Assembly (NCBI RefSeq): GCF_027922325.1
Contig: NZ_BSFL01000003.1
Location: forward strand, 682,001-746,000
Reading direction: 5' to 3'
Source: Methylopila turkensis
GTDB lineage: Bacteria > Pseudomonadota > Alphaproteobacteria > Rhizobiales > Methylopilaceae
DNA length: 64,000 bases
The translations under genes and the position numbers were made by a program. This document shows positions 27,079 to 38,521 of the stretch, in pieces; positions within the stretch are counted from its first letter, which is position 1; each line of letters starts with the position of its first letter. The notes beneath the pieces are model-generated. The model searched no databases. It had not been told where the DNA came from and worked only from the letters and a program-made list of their open reading frames with translations.

Positions 27079-27108
27079 ACGCTGCTCCGCTCCCAGGCTT
27101 AACCCTAG

Positions 27109-27140
27109 GAAACGCCCCGGACCCCGGTCCGGGGCGTTTC
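27109..27140 (+). terminator. Terminator after the DUF2852 gene
   Basis: Perfect 15-bp inverted repeat GAAACGCCCCGGACC / GGTCCGGGGCGTTTC with a 2-base apex, 30 bases after the stop. The 3' arm ends in TTTC. Confidence 0.75.
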
Positions 27141-27257
27141 ACGTTTGGCCGAGCTCTGCGACCATCCGCCTGAGACCGCCCCGGCGCCGCGCGTCGACAC
27201 CGCCCGTCGCGCTCCCCATACTGCGCCCCATTCGCGCGCCATCGTCTCTCGGAAACG

Positions 27258-28301
27258 ATGAGCGCGCCCCATGACGCCGGCGGCATGCTGACAACCGATA
27301 GCCCACCCTCGCTGACCGGCCGCATCCGGCTGCGGGACGCCGCCCGGACGAACGTGCCGTTGCGGGGCAAGGCCGCCTATTTCAGCCTGCTGAGAAGCCG
27401 GGGCGTTCACCACCTCTACTATCGTGGCGGCGGCGGATCGCACTCCTTCACGCTCCACCGCAAGAGCGTCGACGGCGTGACTTTCGGGAAGGCGCGCGAA
27501 ATCCTGTCGGCGAGCTACGCCTGCCACAACCTCCACGTCTTCGAGAATGGCGGTCGCGTGCGCGCGATCGGCGGGCAGTTTCATCCGAGCGGCGCGTTCC
27601 CGCACGGCGACGGGCTGCACCAGTTCGACATGCCGCGCCACGGCCTGATCAAGGACGGGCCGCTGATCGTGTCGCCGGCCCATGACGGCTTCGTCGACGC
27701 CACGACGCTCTGGGGCAAGGAATCGGAGTTCGACGGCCATCTGAGCTGCGTCCCCCTCGACGGGGCCGGGCGATGGGCACTGTTCCTGCGGGCGAACCCC
27801 GAGCGCGGCGTCCGCAAGGTCCAATTCGCCGTGTCCGCGCCGGCTTCGGAGACCGACGGGCTCCTGCGCTTCGGCCGCTTCGAACCTGTCCGCATCGACG
27901 ACGCCGGCCTCGCGCCGGGCGACTACTATTATCCCGCGGTGTCGCGCGTGGACGACCGGCTGATCGGCTTCTTCCCGTTCTTCACCGCCGACTATTGCAG
28001 CATAAGGGTGCTGTCGTCGTTCGACGGCCGCGACTGGACGGCGATCGACGACCTGTTTCCCTCGACGCCGTGGCGCAACGAACTGGGCGACCCGAAGAAC
28101 AGCCATCATCCCGTCAACGGCGTGATCGACGAAGGCGACCACGTGCTGTTCTACGTCCACCACAACTATTACCGGCTCGGCGGCGCGAGCGCTCCGTTCC
28201 TGACGCGCTACGCGATCGACAAGGCGGATCTCATGCAGGGCGCCGTTCAGACGTCCGCCGATGGCGCAAACGCCGGTTGCGACGCCGCCGCATCGGCTTA
28301 A
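27258..28301 (+). CDS. Predicted beta-propeller (glycosidase-like) protein of unknown function
   Basis: 347-residue soluble protein without signal peptide. The sequence shows repeated blade-like patterns: YYRGGGGSHSFTLHRKSVDGVTF, SCVPLDGAGRWALFLRAN, YYYPAVSRVDDRLIGFFPFF and SSFDGRDWTAIDD. It also has several conserved-looking His/Asp clusters (GDGLHQFDMP, KNSHHPVNGVI, VHHNYYR). Such patterns occur in five-bladed propellers of the GH43/GH32 type, but I cannot assign a family, and catalytic acids are not certain. Followed 65 bases later by an SDR gene in the same direction, so the two may be co-transcribed. Start choice among nearby Met codons is uncertain. Confidence 0.6.
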   Translation: MSAPHDAGGMLTTDSPPSLTGRIRLRDAARTNVPLRGKAAYFSLLRSRGVHHLYYRGGGGSHSFTLHRKSVDGVTFGKAREILSASYACHNLHVFENGGRVRAIGGQFHPSGAFPHGDGLHQFDMPRHGLIKDGPLIVSPAHDGFVDATTLWGKESEFDGHLSCVPLDGAGRWALFLRANPERGVRKVQFAVSAPASETDGLLRFGRFEPVRIDDAGLAPGDYYYPAVSRVDDRLIGFFPFFTADYCSIRVLSSFDGRDWTAIDDLFPSTPWRNELGDPKNSHHPVNGVIDEGDHVLFYVHHNYYRLGGASAPFLTRYAIDKADLMQGAVQTSADGANAGCDAAASA

Positions 28302-28366
28302 ATGCCGCTCACGGCTGGAAGGCCGGCCCGGCCATCCGCGGCAGGGCGCGTCAGGGAACGTTTCGC

Positions 28367-29146
28367 ATGGATCTCGGAATTTCAGGCCGTACCGCCATCG
28401 TCTGCGCCTCGAGCAAGGGGCTAGGCCGCGCCTGCGCGGAGGCGCTCGCGGCCGAAGGCTGCCGCGTGATCATCAACGGTCGCGACGCCGAGCGGCTGGA
28501 GCGGACGGCGGCGGAGATTCGCGAGGCGACCGGGGCCGAAGTGGTTTCGGTCGTCGGCGACGTGGCGACGCCGGAGGGTCAGGCCGCCCTGCTCGCGGCC
28601 GCGCCGAACCCGGACATCCTCGTCAACAACAACGCCGGCCCGCCCCGGAAGGATTTCCGCGAGATCGACCGCGACGCGATGCTGAAGGGCGTGGTCGCCA
28701 ACATGGTGACGCCGATCGAGCTGATCCAGCAGGTGATCGACGGCATGGCGGAGCGCGGCTTCGGCCGCATCGTCAACATCACCTCGGCCTCGGTGAAGGC
28801 GCCGATCGTCGGGCTCGACCTGTCGAGCGGGGCGCGCGCCGGCCTTACGGCCTTCCTCGCGGGCGTCGCGCGCACCGTCGCGCACCGCAACGTCACCATC
28901 AACGCGATCCTGCCGGGCATGTTCGACACCGACCGGCTGCGCGGCGGCTTCCCGGCGGAGGCGAAGCTGCGCGGTATCACGCCCGAGGACGTCGCCGAGG
29001 AGCGGCGGCGGGGCAATCCGTCGAAGCGCTTCGGCTCGCCGGCGGAGTTCGGCCAGGCCTGCGCGTTCCTGTGCTCGGCGCAGGCCGGCTACATCACCGG
29101 CCAGAACCTGCTGATCGACGGCGGCGGCTTCCCCGCCGCGTTCTGA
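28367..29146 (+). CDS. SDR family oxidoreductase with atypical active site
   Basis: 259-residue Rossmann-fold protein of the short-chain dehydrogenase/reductase superfamily. The nucleotide-binding motif is CASSKGLGRA (14-22) and the family NNNAG is at 87-91. A Ser in ITSAS (about 140) fits the catalytic serine, but the usual YxxxK is replaced by S153 and R157 (SSGARAGL). The C-terminus LLIDGGG is normal. I recall a subfamily with this LSxxxRxG pattern, often annotated as 3-oxoacyl-ACP reductase, whose reaction is not proven. Whether it is an active oxidoreductase is open. Confidence 0.85.
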   Translation: MDLGISGRTAIVCASSKGLGRACAEALAAEGCRVIINGRDAERLERTAAEIREATGAEVVSVVGDVATPEGQAALLAAAPNPDILVNNNAGPPRKDFREIDRDAMLKGVVANMVTPIELIQQVIDGMAERGFGRIVNITSASVKAPIVGLDLSSGARAGLTAFLAGVARTVAHRNVTINAILPGMFDTDRLRGGFPAEAKLRGITPEDVAEERRRGNPSKRFGSPAEFGQACAFLCSAQAGYITGQNLLIDGGGFPAAF

Positions 29147-29226
29147 GGCGTCGAGCCCTTAGAAGAAGCGGCGGGGCAGGCCTCCCCCGAGACCGGCCCC
29201 GCCATCACGCGCCCCCCGCCGTGAGC

Positions 29227-30621
29227 TCAGTACTTGGTGACGAGCGCCGGAGCCGCGTCGCCGCCGAACTTGTAGCGGACGGCCGCCGAGACGATGTGCA
29301 CGTCCGACTCCGACTTGGCGTTGAAGCCGTCGGAGACGCCCGGAATGACCGCCGGAATGCCGGCCGGGTACTCCTCGTTGATCTTCGACTTGCCCGGCAC
29401 CAACACGTAGGAGTAGCCGAGGTCGAAGCCCAGGCGGTCGCTGTAGGCGTAGCTCGCGCCCGCGGACAGCCACCAGCGATCGTCGTCCGGCAGCCGGACG
29501 GTGCGGTTCTTGTTGTCGATCGGCGACCACTCGTAGGCGACGCCGGCGCGCAGCGTCAGCTCGTCGTTGTAGGCGTATTCGCCGCCGACCGAGGCGAAGT
29601 AGCCGTCGTTGTAGTTGAACGGCAGCTCCGTCACCTGGGCGCCGCCGCTGCGGGTCTTGACGTCGAAGCTCTTGAACTTGCTCCAGTTCGTCCACTCGAA
29701 GCCGGCGAGGAAGGTGAACTGGTCGGTGACGCGCTGGCGCAGGCCGATGGTGGCGCTGTCCGGCAGGCCGACATCGGCCTTGATCTTCTGGGTGGCGACG
29801 CCGCCGCCGGCGGCCGGCGGAATCTCCGCCCGCAGCTTGCCCTTCAGATTGTGGCTGATGCGGGAGCGATAGCCGACGCCGATCTCCGTGCCTTCGATCG
29901 GCTTCAGGATCGCGCCGGCGGTGAAGCCGAAGCCGATGTCGTCGCCCGACAGCTTGGTCGAGGCCGCGCCCGGCAGGAACGGCAGCGCCGCGCCCGGCAG
30001 GCCGCCGGGGATCGGCGTCGCCTGCCTCAGCTTGATGTCGAAATACTGCACCTGGACGCCGGCGCCGACCGACAGCCAGTCGTTGACGATGTAGCCGACC
30101 GTCGGCGTGGCGTTGACCGACAGCACCTTGGAGGAGCGGGCGAGGAACTGGCCGGCCCAGTTGTTGCGCGGGTCGGTGACGAGGCCGAACGGCGTGTTGA
30201 CCGAGAGGCCGACCGCGATCCTGTCGGTCAGGCGGTAGGCGTTGTAGCCCGCGGCGAGCAGCGCGCCCTGGCCGATGTTTCCGCCGTTTCCGGTCTCGCC
30301 GAGCCCGTCGGTGAAGCGGCCGATGGTGTCCTTGGTGGCCTGGCTCACCTCGATGTCCGACGTCGGGAACACGCCGCTGACGTGCTGCTCGCCCTGGAAA
30401 TGGACGACCTGGTTCACCACCGCCGGGTTCCAGAACATGCCGGAGATCGAATCGCCGCCGCCGGCCGCCATGCCGGCGAAGGACATGCCCTGCCCGACGG
30501 TGCTCTGTTCGCGGAGCGCGAAGGCGCCGGCGAAGGCGGGACCGGCCGCGCACGCGAACGCGACGGCCGCCGTCGCCGCAAGCAGAACGGAACGGCGTCT
30601 GGCGATGGTCGACTGGGACAT
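29227..30621 (-). CDS. OmpP1/FadL/TodX family outer-membrane transporter
   Basis: 464-residue outer-membrane protein with a signal peptide (RRRSVLLAATAAVAFACAAGPAFAG). The mature start GAFALREQSTVGQGMSFAG is the conserved FadL hatch region, followed by alternating beta strands to the end (VRYKFGGDAAPALVTKY). FadL proteins carry long-chain fatty acids or other hydrophobic substrates across the outer membrane. The start MSQSTIARRR is supported by the GGTGGAAAA stretch upstream and by the signal peptide. Convergent with the SDR gene; substrate unknown. Confidence 0.92.
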   Translation of the reverse strand: MSQSTIARRRSVLLAATAAVAFACAAGPAFAGAFALREQSTVGQGMSFAGMAAGGGDSISGMFWNPAVVNQVVHFQGEQHVSGVFPTSDIEVSQATKDTIGRFTDGLGETGNGGNIGQGALLAAGYNAYRLTDRIAVGLSVNTPFGLVTDPRNNWAGQFLARSSKVLSVNATPTVGYIVNDWLSVGAGVQVQYFDIKLRQATPIPGGLPGAALPFLPGAASTKLSGDDIGFGFTAGAILKPIEGTEIGVGYRSRISHNLKGKLRAEIPPAAGGGVATQKIKADVGLPDSATIGLRQRVTDQFTFLAGFEWTNWSKFKSFDVKTRSGGAQVTELPFNYNDGYFASVGGEYAYNDELTLRAGVAYEWSPIDNKNRTVRLPDDDRWWLSAGASYAYSDRLGFDLGYSYVLVPGKSKINEEYPAGIPAVIPGVSDGFNAKSESDVHIVSAAVRYKFGGDAAPALVTKY

Positions 30622-30893
30622 GCTTTTTTCCACCCGGATGACAGCCGGCCCTACGGAAGAACCGGTCGTTGCCCGCCGCCTGTCGTCGGCGGCGCTGGGA
30701 CGGAGCCTGCTTGCTCGGTGATCGACGTACAACCATACCTTCGCGTTTTCGCCGCCCCTTCGACGCGGTTTCGCCGCAAGCGTGTCGGCGGCGTCACACG
30801 GTCCGCGCGGCAGGGGTCGCCAAACCGCGCCCCGCCGCGCTACCCGTGCTGTCCGACCCGGCGGAGCGGCGCCGAAACCTGAGGAGTGACGAC

Positions 30894-31742
30894 ATGAGGC
30901 TCGTGCGATTCGGACCCGCGGGCGCGGAGCGGCCCGGCCTGCTGGACGGCGACGGCGCGGTCCGCGACCTCGGCGGCGTGGTCGACGACATCTCCGGCGC
31001 GACGCTGACCGCGGCCGGGCTCACGCGGCTCAGGGCGATCGATCCTGAGAGCCTGCCGCTCGCGCCTAAGGACGCGCGCATCGGCGCCTGCGTCGGGCGC
31101 GTCGGGCACTTCGTGGCGGTCGGGCTCAATTTCGAGGATCACGCCCGCGAGGCGGGCCTCGAGATCCCGTCGGAGCCGATCCTGTTCAGCAAGGCGCCGA
31201 ACTGCATCGTCGGCCCGAACGACGACATCATCCTTCCGAAGCACCACAAGAAGGTGGACTGGGAGGTCGAGATCGCCTTCGTCATCGGCGACCGCGCCGA
31301 GCACGTGGCGCCGGCGGAGGCGCTCGCCCACGTCGCCGGCGTCTGCATCTGCAACGACGTCTCCGAACGGCATTTCCAGATCGAGCGCGGCGGCCAGTGG
31401 ATGAAGGGCAAGGGCAGCCCGACCTTCGGCCCGCTCGGCCCCTGGCTGGTGACGCTGGACGAGATTCCGGACGTGAACGATCTCGGCATGTGGCTCGACG
31501 TGAACGGTGAGCGCCGCCAGACCGGCTCGACCGCGACGATGATCTTCAACATCGCCCACCTCGTCTCCTACATCAGCTCCTTCATGGTGCTCGACCCCGG
31601 CGACGTGGTGACGACCGGCACCCCGCCCGGCGTCGGAATGGGCATGAAGCCGCCGCGGTACCTGAAGGCCGGCGACGTGGTGACGCTCGGAATCGACCGC
31701 CTCGGCGAACAGCGCCAGACGGTCGTCGCCTACCCGGGATAA
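30894..31742 (+). CDS. Fumarylacetoacetate hydrolase (FAH) family protein
   Basis: 282-residue FAH-fold enzyme. The N-terminal cap region is followed by the catalytic domain beginning with VGLNFEDHA and EPILFSKAPN. The metal-binding acids are in VDWEVEIAFVIG, and the end shows TGTPPGVGMGMKPPRYLKAGD. Relatives cleave C-C bonds in acyl-pyruvates or 2-oxo acids (fumarylpyruvate, oxaloacetate, 2,4-diketo-3-deoxy sugars); the substrate cannot be set from sequence alone. A GAGGAG ribosome-binding site precedes the ATG. Stand-alone gene. Confidence 0.9.
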   Translation: MRLVRFGPAGAERPGLLDGDGAVRDLGGVVDDISGATLTAAGLTRLRAIDPESLPLAPKDARIGACVGRVGHFVAVGLNFEDHAREAGLEIPSEPILFSKAPNCIVGPNDDIILPKHHKKVDWEVEIAFVIGDRAEHVAPAEALAHVAGVCICNDVSERHFQIERGGQWMKGKGSPTFGPLGPWLVTLDEIPDVNDLGMWLDVNGERRQTGSTATMIFNIAHLVSYISSFMVLDPGDVVTTGTPPGVGMGMKPPRYLKAGDVVTLGIDRLGEQRQTVVAYPG

Positions 31743-31851
31743 GCCCCGCAACCGTCGTCCAACCGTCATGCAGGCTCTCTAGGGTCGCGCGCATTTTCTG
31801 CGACTTGCCGCGACCCGGCGCGAGCCGGCCGCCACACGGGGATTTCAGGAC

Positions 31852-33681
31852 ATGACGGACACTGTCGTTGCAGCCGGCGCGACGCGCGCGGACCGACTGG
31901 ACATGAGCGGCGCGGACACGCTTCGGGTCGACGGGGTCTTCGCGGTCTCCGCGAACGCGCAGACGGTGCGTTTCAATGGCCCAACCAACGGCGCCCAGAT
32001 CACCAACACCGGGCTGATCGAGAATCTCGACGGCGGTCGTGCGATCCGCTTCGAGAGCTCGGTCGGCGACGCGCTGACGGCCGCCATCGTGAACGAAGGC
32101 GTCATCCGCTCCGGCGACGACGCCATCCAGATCCAGGACGGTTCCGTCGCAGCCGGCCTGCTGAGAGTGACGAACGCAGCTGGGGCGCAGATCGTCTCGG
32201 ACGAAGGCCAGGCGCTGGACTTCGCTTCCGTCGAAGGCTCCTTCGTGGCGCGGGTCGTCAACGCCGGCCGCCTCGCCGCCGAGGCGCATGACGGCGTCCG
32301 CTTCGGCGCGCGCGGAGAACTGACCAATTCCGGCGTGATCGACGGCGGAGCGGCGGAGGCCCATGAAGACGGCGCGGACGGCGTCCAGTTCGAGGACGAC
32401 GCCGCCGGCTCGGTGCGCAATTCCGGCTCCATCTCCGGCGACCGTCACGGCGTGAACGCCGGCGAAGGCAGCGTCGTCGCCGTCGTCAACGAGGCCGGCG
32501 GGACCCTCGCCGGGCGCAACGGCTCCGGCGTCGGTTCGGACGGAACCGCGTCCGTGATCAACTACGGCGTCATCACCGGCTCGTTCAGCGATCTGCCGGG
32601 CACCGACATCCATGGCTCCACCCCGGGAGAAGACGACGGCGGCGGTTCCGACGGGATCAACGACGGCGACGGGGACGGCGTCGACATCGATCTGCAGGCG
32701 ACGATCCGCAACTACGGGGTGATCGAAGGTCTAGGGGCGGGCGGAACGGGCTCCGACGGCCTGCCGAACACTGCGGAAGGCATCGCGGCCGGCGGCGGCT
32801 CGATCACCAACTACGCCGGCGCGCGAATCTACGGCGCCGGGCTCGGCATCCTTGTCGACGACAGCTCGCAAGGCGACGCTCCGTTCCAGACCCAGATCGT
32901 GAACGCTGGACGGATCGAAGGCGGCGCCGGGCCGGCGATCAAGCTCGTCAGCGCACAGGGTGACCGCATCGTCAATTCCGGCGAGATCATCGGCGGCGAC
33001 GGCGTCGCGATCGAATTCGGCTCCGGCGACGACCGCCTGGCCTTGCGGGACGGCTCGACGATCGAAGGGCTCACGCTTGGCGGCGACGGCTTTGACACGC
33101 TTGATTTCTCGCGGATGACGCTGTCCGTTCACGCGCATCTCGGCCGCGGCTCGGCGGACCTCACCGATGGCGTTCAGGGCTTCGAGCGCGTCATCGGGGG
33201 CCGGGGCGCCGACCAACTGGGCGGAAGCGCGGCCGCCGACACGCTGCTCGGCGAAGCCGGCGCCGACCGCATCAGCGCGGGCGACGGCGCCGACGTGCTG
33301 AGCGGAGGAGCCGGCAACGATCGTCTGATCGGCGGGCTCGGCAAGGACAAAATCTTCGGCGGCGACGGCGGCGACAAGATCTCGTACTCGTCGGTGGCCG
33401 AGAGCACCAACCGCGCGCGCGACGTGATCATGGACTTCTCCTCGCGTCAGGGCGACCGCATCGACCTGAGCGCGATCGACGCCAACACGATCGAGTCCGA
33501 TAATCAGCAGTTCGACTGGGTGGGCGACGCCGCCTTCTCCAACGTCGCCGGTCAACTGAGGTTCGAGACGCGCGGCGACCTTTTCCTTGTCGAAGGCGAC
33601 GTGAACGGCGACGGGACGGCCGACTTCTCGCTCGGTTTCAAGAATGTCGCGGCCCTGACCGCCGACGATTTTCTGCTCTGA
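31852..33681 (+). CDS. Secreted RTX-type calcium-binding protein with beta-solenoid passenger
   Basis: 609 residues, acidic, with no N-terminal signal peptide. Residues 1 to about 400 carry repeated N-x-G-x-I-x-G turns (TNTGLIENLDG, VNEGVIRSGDD, TNSGVIDGG, RNSGSISGD) that suggest a right-handed beta-helix, as in autotransporter-like or adhesin passengers. Residues about 440-510 hold RTX nonapeptide repeats (GGAGNDRLIGGLGKDKIFGG). The rest is a serralysin-like C-terminal domain (DVIMDFSSRQGDRIDLSAID, DVNGDGTADF) of the kind recognised by type I secretion. No type I export genes are in the window. Function as adhesin or surface protein is inferred. Confidence 0.82.
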   Translation: MTDTVVAAGATRADRLDMSGADTLRVDGVFAVSANAQTVRFNGPTNGAQITNTGLIENLDGGRAIRFESSVGDALTAAIVNEGVIRSGDDAIQIQDGSVAAGLLRVTNAAGAQIVSDEGQALDFASVEGSFVARVVNAGRLAAEAHDGVRFGARGELTNSGVIDGGAAEAHEDGADGVQFEDDAAGSVRNSGSISGDRHGVNAGEGSVVAVVNEAGGTLAGRNGSGVGSDGTASVINYGVITGSFSDLPGTDIHGSTPGEDDGGGSDGINDGDGDGVDIDLQATIRNYGVIEGLGAGGTGSDGLPNTAEGIAAGGGSITNYAGARIYGAGLGILVDDSSQGDAPFQTQIVNAGRIEGGAGPAIKLVSAQGDRIVNSGEIIGGDGVAIEFGSGDDRLALRDGSTIEGLTLGGDGFDTLDFSRMTLSVHAHLGRGSADLTDGVQGFERVIGGRGADQLGGSAAADTLLGEAGADRISAGDGADVLSGGAGNDRLIGGLGKDKIFGGDGGDKISYSSVAESTNRARDVIMDFSSRQGDRIDLSAIDANTIESDNQQFDWVGDAAFSNVAGQLRFETRGDLFLVEGDVNGDGTADFSLGFKNVAALTADDFLL

Positions 33682-33687
33682 CACTCG

Positions 33688-33722
33688 AGCATCCGGCCGG
33701 CTCCCTCTGCCGGCCGGATGCT
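33688..33722. terminator. Bidirectional hairpin between the RTX and gcvP genes
   Basis: Perfect 14-bp inverted repeat AGCATCCGGCCGGC / GCCGGCCGGATGCT with a 7-base loop, between two convergent genes. It has no strong T-tract. Confidence 0.6.
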
Positions 33723-33731
33723 TGGCCGAGC

Positions 33732-36596
<2,865 letters not shown>

Positions 36597-36601
36597 GGGC
36601 G

Positions 36602-36964
36602 TCACTTCGCGAGCGCGGCGTAGGCCGCCTCGTCCATCAGGGACTCAAAAGCGGCCGGGTCGGCGAGCCGGAGGCGGTAGAGCCAGCCCGCCCCTTCCGG
36701 ATCGGCGCTGATGACGGTCGGGTCGGCGACCACGGCGTCGTTGACCTCGGTCACCTCGCCGTCGACCGGGGCGTAGACGTCGGAGGCCGCCTTCACGGAC
36801 TCCACGACCGCCGCGGCCTCCGCCTTCTTCAGCGCGGCGCCGACCTTGGGCAGCTCGACGAACACGAGGTCGCCAAGTTGCTCGGCGGCGAAGCTCGTAA
36901 TGCCCACGGTCGCGACGTCGCCGTCGAGGGCGAGCCATTCGTGGTCTTCGGTGAAACGCTTCAT
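36602..36964 (-). CDS. gcvH: Glycine cleavage system H protein
   Basis: 120-residue lipoyl carrier protein. The lipoylation site is K58 in [10 protein letters not shown], and the N-terminus [16 protein letters not shown] is canonical. It carries the aminomethyl group between GcvP and GcvT. The family-typical N-terminus supports the start at 36964 rather than the ATG nine bases upstream. It lies 27 bases after gcvT and five before gcvP. Confidence 0.96.
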   Translation of the reverse strand: MKRFTEDHEWLALDGDVATVGITSFAAEQLGDLVFVELPKVGAALKKAEAAAVVESVKAASDVYAPVDGEVTEVNDAVVADPTVISADPEGAGWLYRLRLADPAAFESLMDEAAYAALAK

Positions 36965-36991
36965 GGGACGCATCCTTGTCGACAGAGGGGC

Positions 36992-38194
36992 TCAGCCGCG
37001 CTTGAAGCGGGCGGGGACGAAGGGCAGCGGAACGATGATGACGGGGACGCGCTGGCCGCGGACCTCCGCGAACAGACGGGCGCCGGGGGGGGCGCGGTCG
37101 GGCGGCGCGTAGGCCATCGCGACGGGCGCGCCGACGCTCGGGCCGAAGCCGCCGGAGGTGACGACGCCGATCGGCTCGCCGCCGGCCTCGTCGGCGAACA
37201 GCGCGGCGCCGGTCCGCACCGGCTGCCGACCTTCCGGACGGAGGCCGACGCGCAGGCGCGCCGGCCCCTGCCCGATCGCGCGCAGCACCTGCTCCGCGCC
37301 GGGAAAACCGCCTTCTCGCGCCCCGCCCGCGCGCCGCACCGGCGGGATCGACCAGACCAGCCCGGCCTCGGCCGGATCGACGTCCGGGCCGATGTCGGCC
37401 CCGTGCAGGCAGAGCCCCGCCTCCAGCCGCAGGCTGTCGCGCGCGCCAAGCCCGACGGGCCGCACCGCCTCGTCGGCGAGCAGCGCTTCCGCGATCTCCT
37501 CGGCCCGGTCCTCCGGCGTCGAGATCTCGAAGCCGTCCTCGCCCGTGTAGCCCGACCGGGACACGAGGCAGCGCGCACCGAGCAGGTCGAGCTCGGCCAC
37601 ATCCATGAAGCGCATCGCGGCGACCCCGGGCGCGAGGCGCCCAAGCGCGGCTTCCGCCGCCGGCCCCTGCAGCGCGAGCAGCGCCCGCGGCGGCGCTTCG
37701 ATCTCGACCGTGTCCGGCAGCGTCGCCCGCAGGCGCGCCGCGTCGGCGGCTCTGTTGGCGGCGTTGACCACGAGCACGAACCGGTCGTCGAAGCGGGCGA
37801 CCATCAGGTCGTCCAGGATGCCGCCGTCATCCGCGGTGAGCAGTCCGTAGCGCTGGCGTCCGATCTTCAGCCCAAGCGCGTCGGTCGGAATGGCGGCTTC
37901 GAGCGCCCGCGCCACGTCGTCGATCGTGGAGCCGGGGCGCGGCGACAGCGCGATCTGGCCCATGTGGGACACGTCGAACAGACCCGCGGCGGCGCGCGCG
38001 TGCAGATGCTCCTTCAGCACGCCGGCGGGGTACTGAAGCGGCATCTCGTAGCCGGCGAACGGCGTCATCCGCGCGCCGAGGCGCTGGTGCAGCGCGTGCA
38101 GCGGCGTGCGCCGCAAAGCGCCGTCGGGCTCGGAGGATGAGACAGGGAGGTCGGCCGCAGCCGATGTTCCGCCAATAGCGGGCGATGCGCTCAT
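36992..38194 (-). CDS. gcvT: Aminomethyltransferase (glycine cleavage T protein)
   Basis: 400-residue T-protein that transfers the methylene group from GcvH to tetrahydrofolate, releasing ammonia. Family motifs: TPFAGYEMPLQY, FDVSHMGQ, LLTADDGGILDDLM and YTGEDGFEI. The N-terminus has an extra 25-30 residues (MSASPAIGGTSAAAD) relative to short forms, so a downstream start cannot be excluded. First gene of the operon; the leader contains a tandem glycine riboswitch. Confidence 0.95.
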   Translation of the reverse strand: MSASPAIGGTSAAADLPVSSSEPDGALRRTPLHALHQRLGARMTPFAGYEMPLQYPAGVLKEHLHARAAAGLFDVSHMGQIALSPRPGSTIDDVARALEAAIPTDALGLKIGRQRYGLLTADDGGILDDLMVARFDDRFVLVVNAANRAADAARLRATLPDTVEIEAPPRALLALQGPAAEAALGRLAPGVAAMRFMDVAELDLLGARCLVSRSGYTGEDGFEISTPEDRAEEIAEALLADEAVRPVGLGARDSLRLEAGLCLHGADIGPDVDPAEAGLVWSIPPVRRAGGAREGGFPGAEQVLRAIGQGPARLRVGLRPEGRQPVRTGAALFADEAGGEPIGVVTSGGFGPSVGAPVAMAYAPPDRAPPGARLFAEVRGQRVPVIIVPLPFVPARFKRG

Positions 38195-38249
38195 AAGCTG
38201 GCTCCGCGACAGGGTTACGCCCGGCGTCGCCCTGAGGCTGACGCCGACC

Positions 38250-38455
38250 GGCCCCCATCTGTCGCGGTTACCTGAGAGTTTCCCCCGCGCCTTCCTTACG
38301 GAAGGTCCGGGGTTTCTCCTTCGGTGGACGCCTCAAGGGCGCCTCTCTCCAGATCGTCCAACGATGCGGTAATGTGCCTGAGAGTTTCCGGGGGCGGTTG
38401 CTCCGTCGGCGCCATGGCTGACCTCGATCGATCGGCCTGGGCTCTCCCGCAGTCG
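38250..38455 (-). promoter_or_regulatory. Tandem glycine riboswitch controlling gcvTHP
   Basis: Read on the minus strand, two aptamer-like units follow each other. The first runs from GCGGGAGAG (about 38450) to CGGAAACTCTCAGGCAC (about 38375). The second runs from GGAGAGAGGCGCC (about 38352) through GGGGAAACTCTCAGG to the GACAGATGGGGG end near 38254. The conserved GGAGAG...CTCTCAGG pairing and the GACAGA core are the glycine riboswitch consensus. The tandem arrangement upstream of gcvT is the classical location and normally activates expression when glycine is abundant. Confidence 0.9.
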
Positions 38456-38521
38456 TCGTAATGGACTAAAGTAGCGTGTCACGCTCCGCCGCGGCGCGCA
38501 AGAGGGCGCCGGAGGGAACGT

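Noticed and set aside
30622..30893. Possible small gene between the FadL-type porin and the FAH gene
   Set aside because: Frames here are Arg-rich and short, with no ribosome-binding site; the region is better explained as two divergent promoters.
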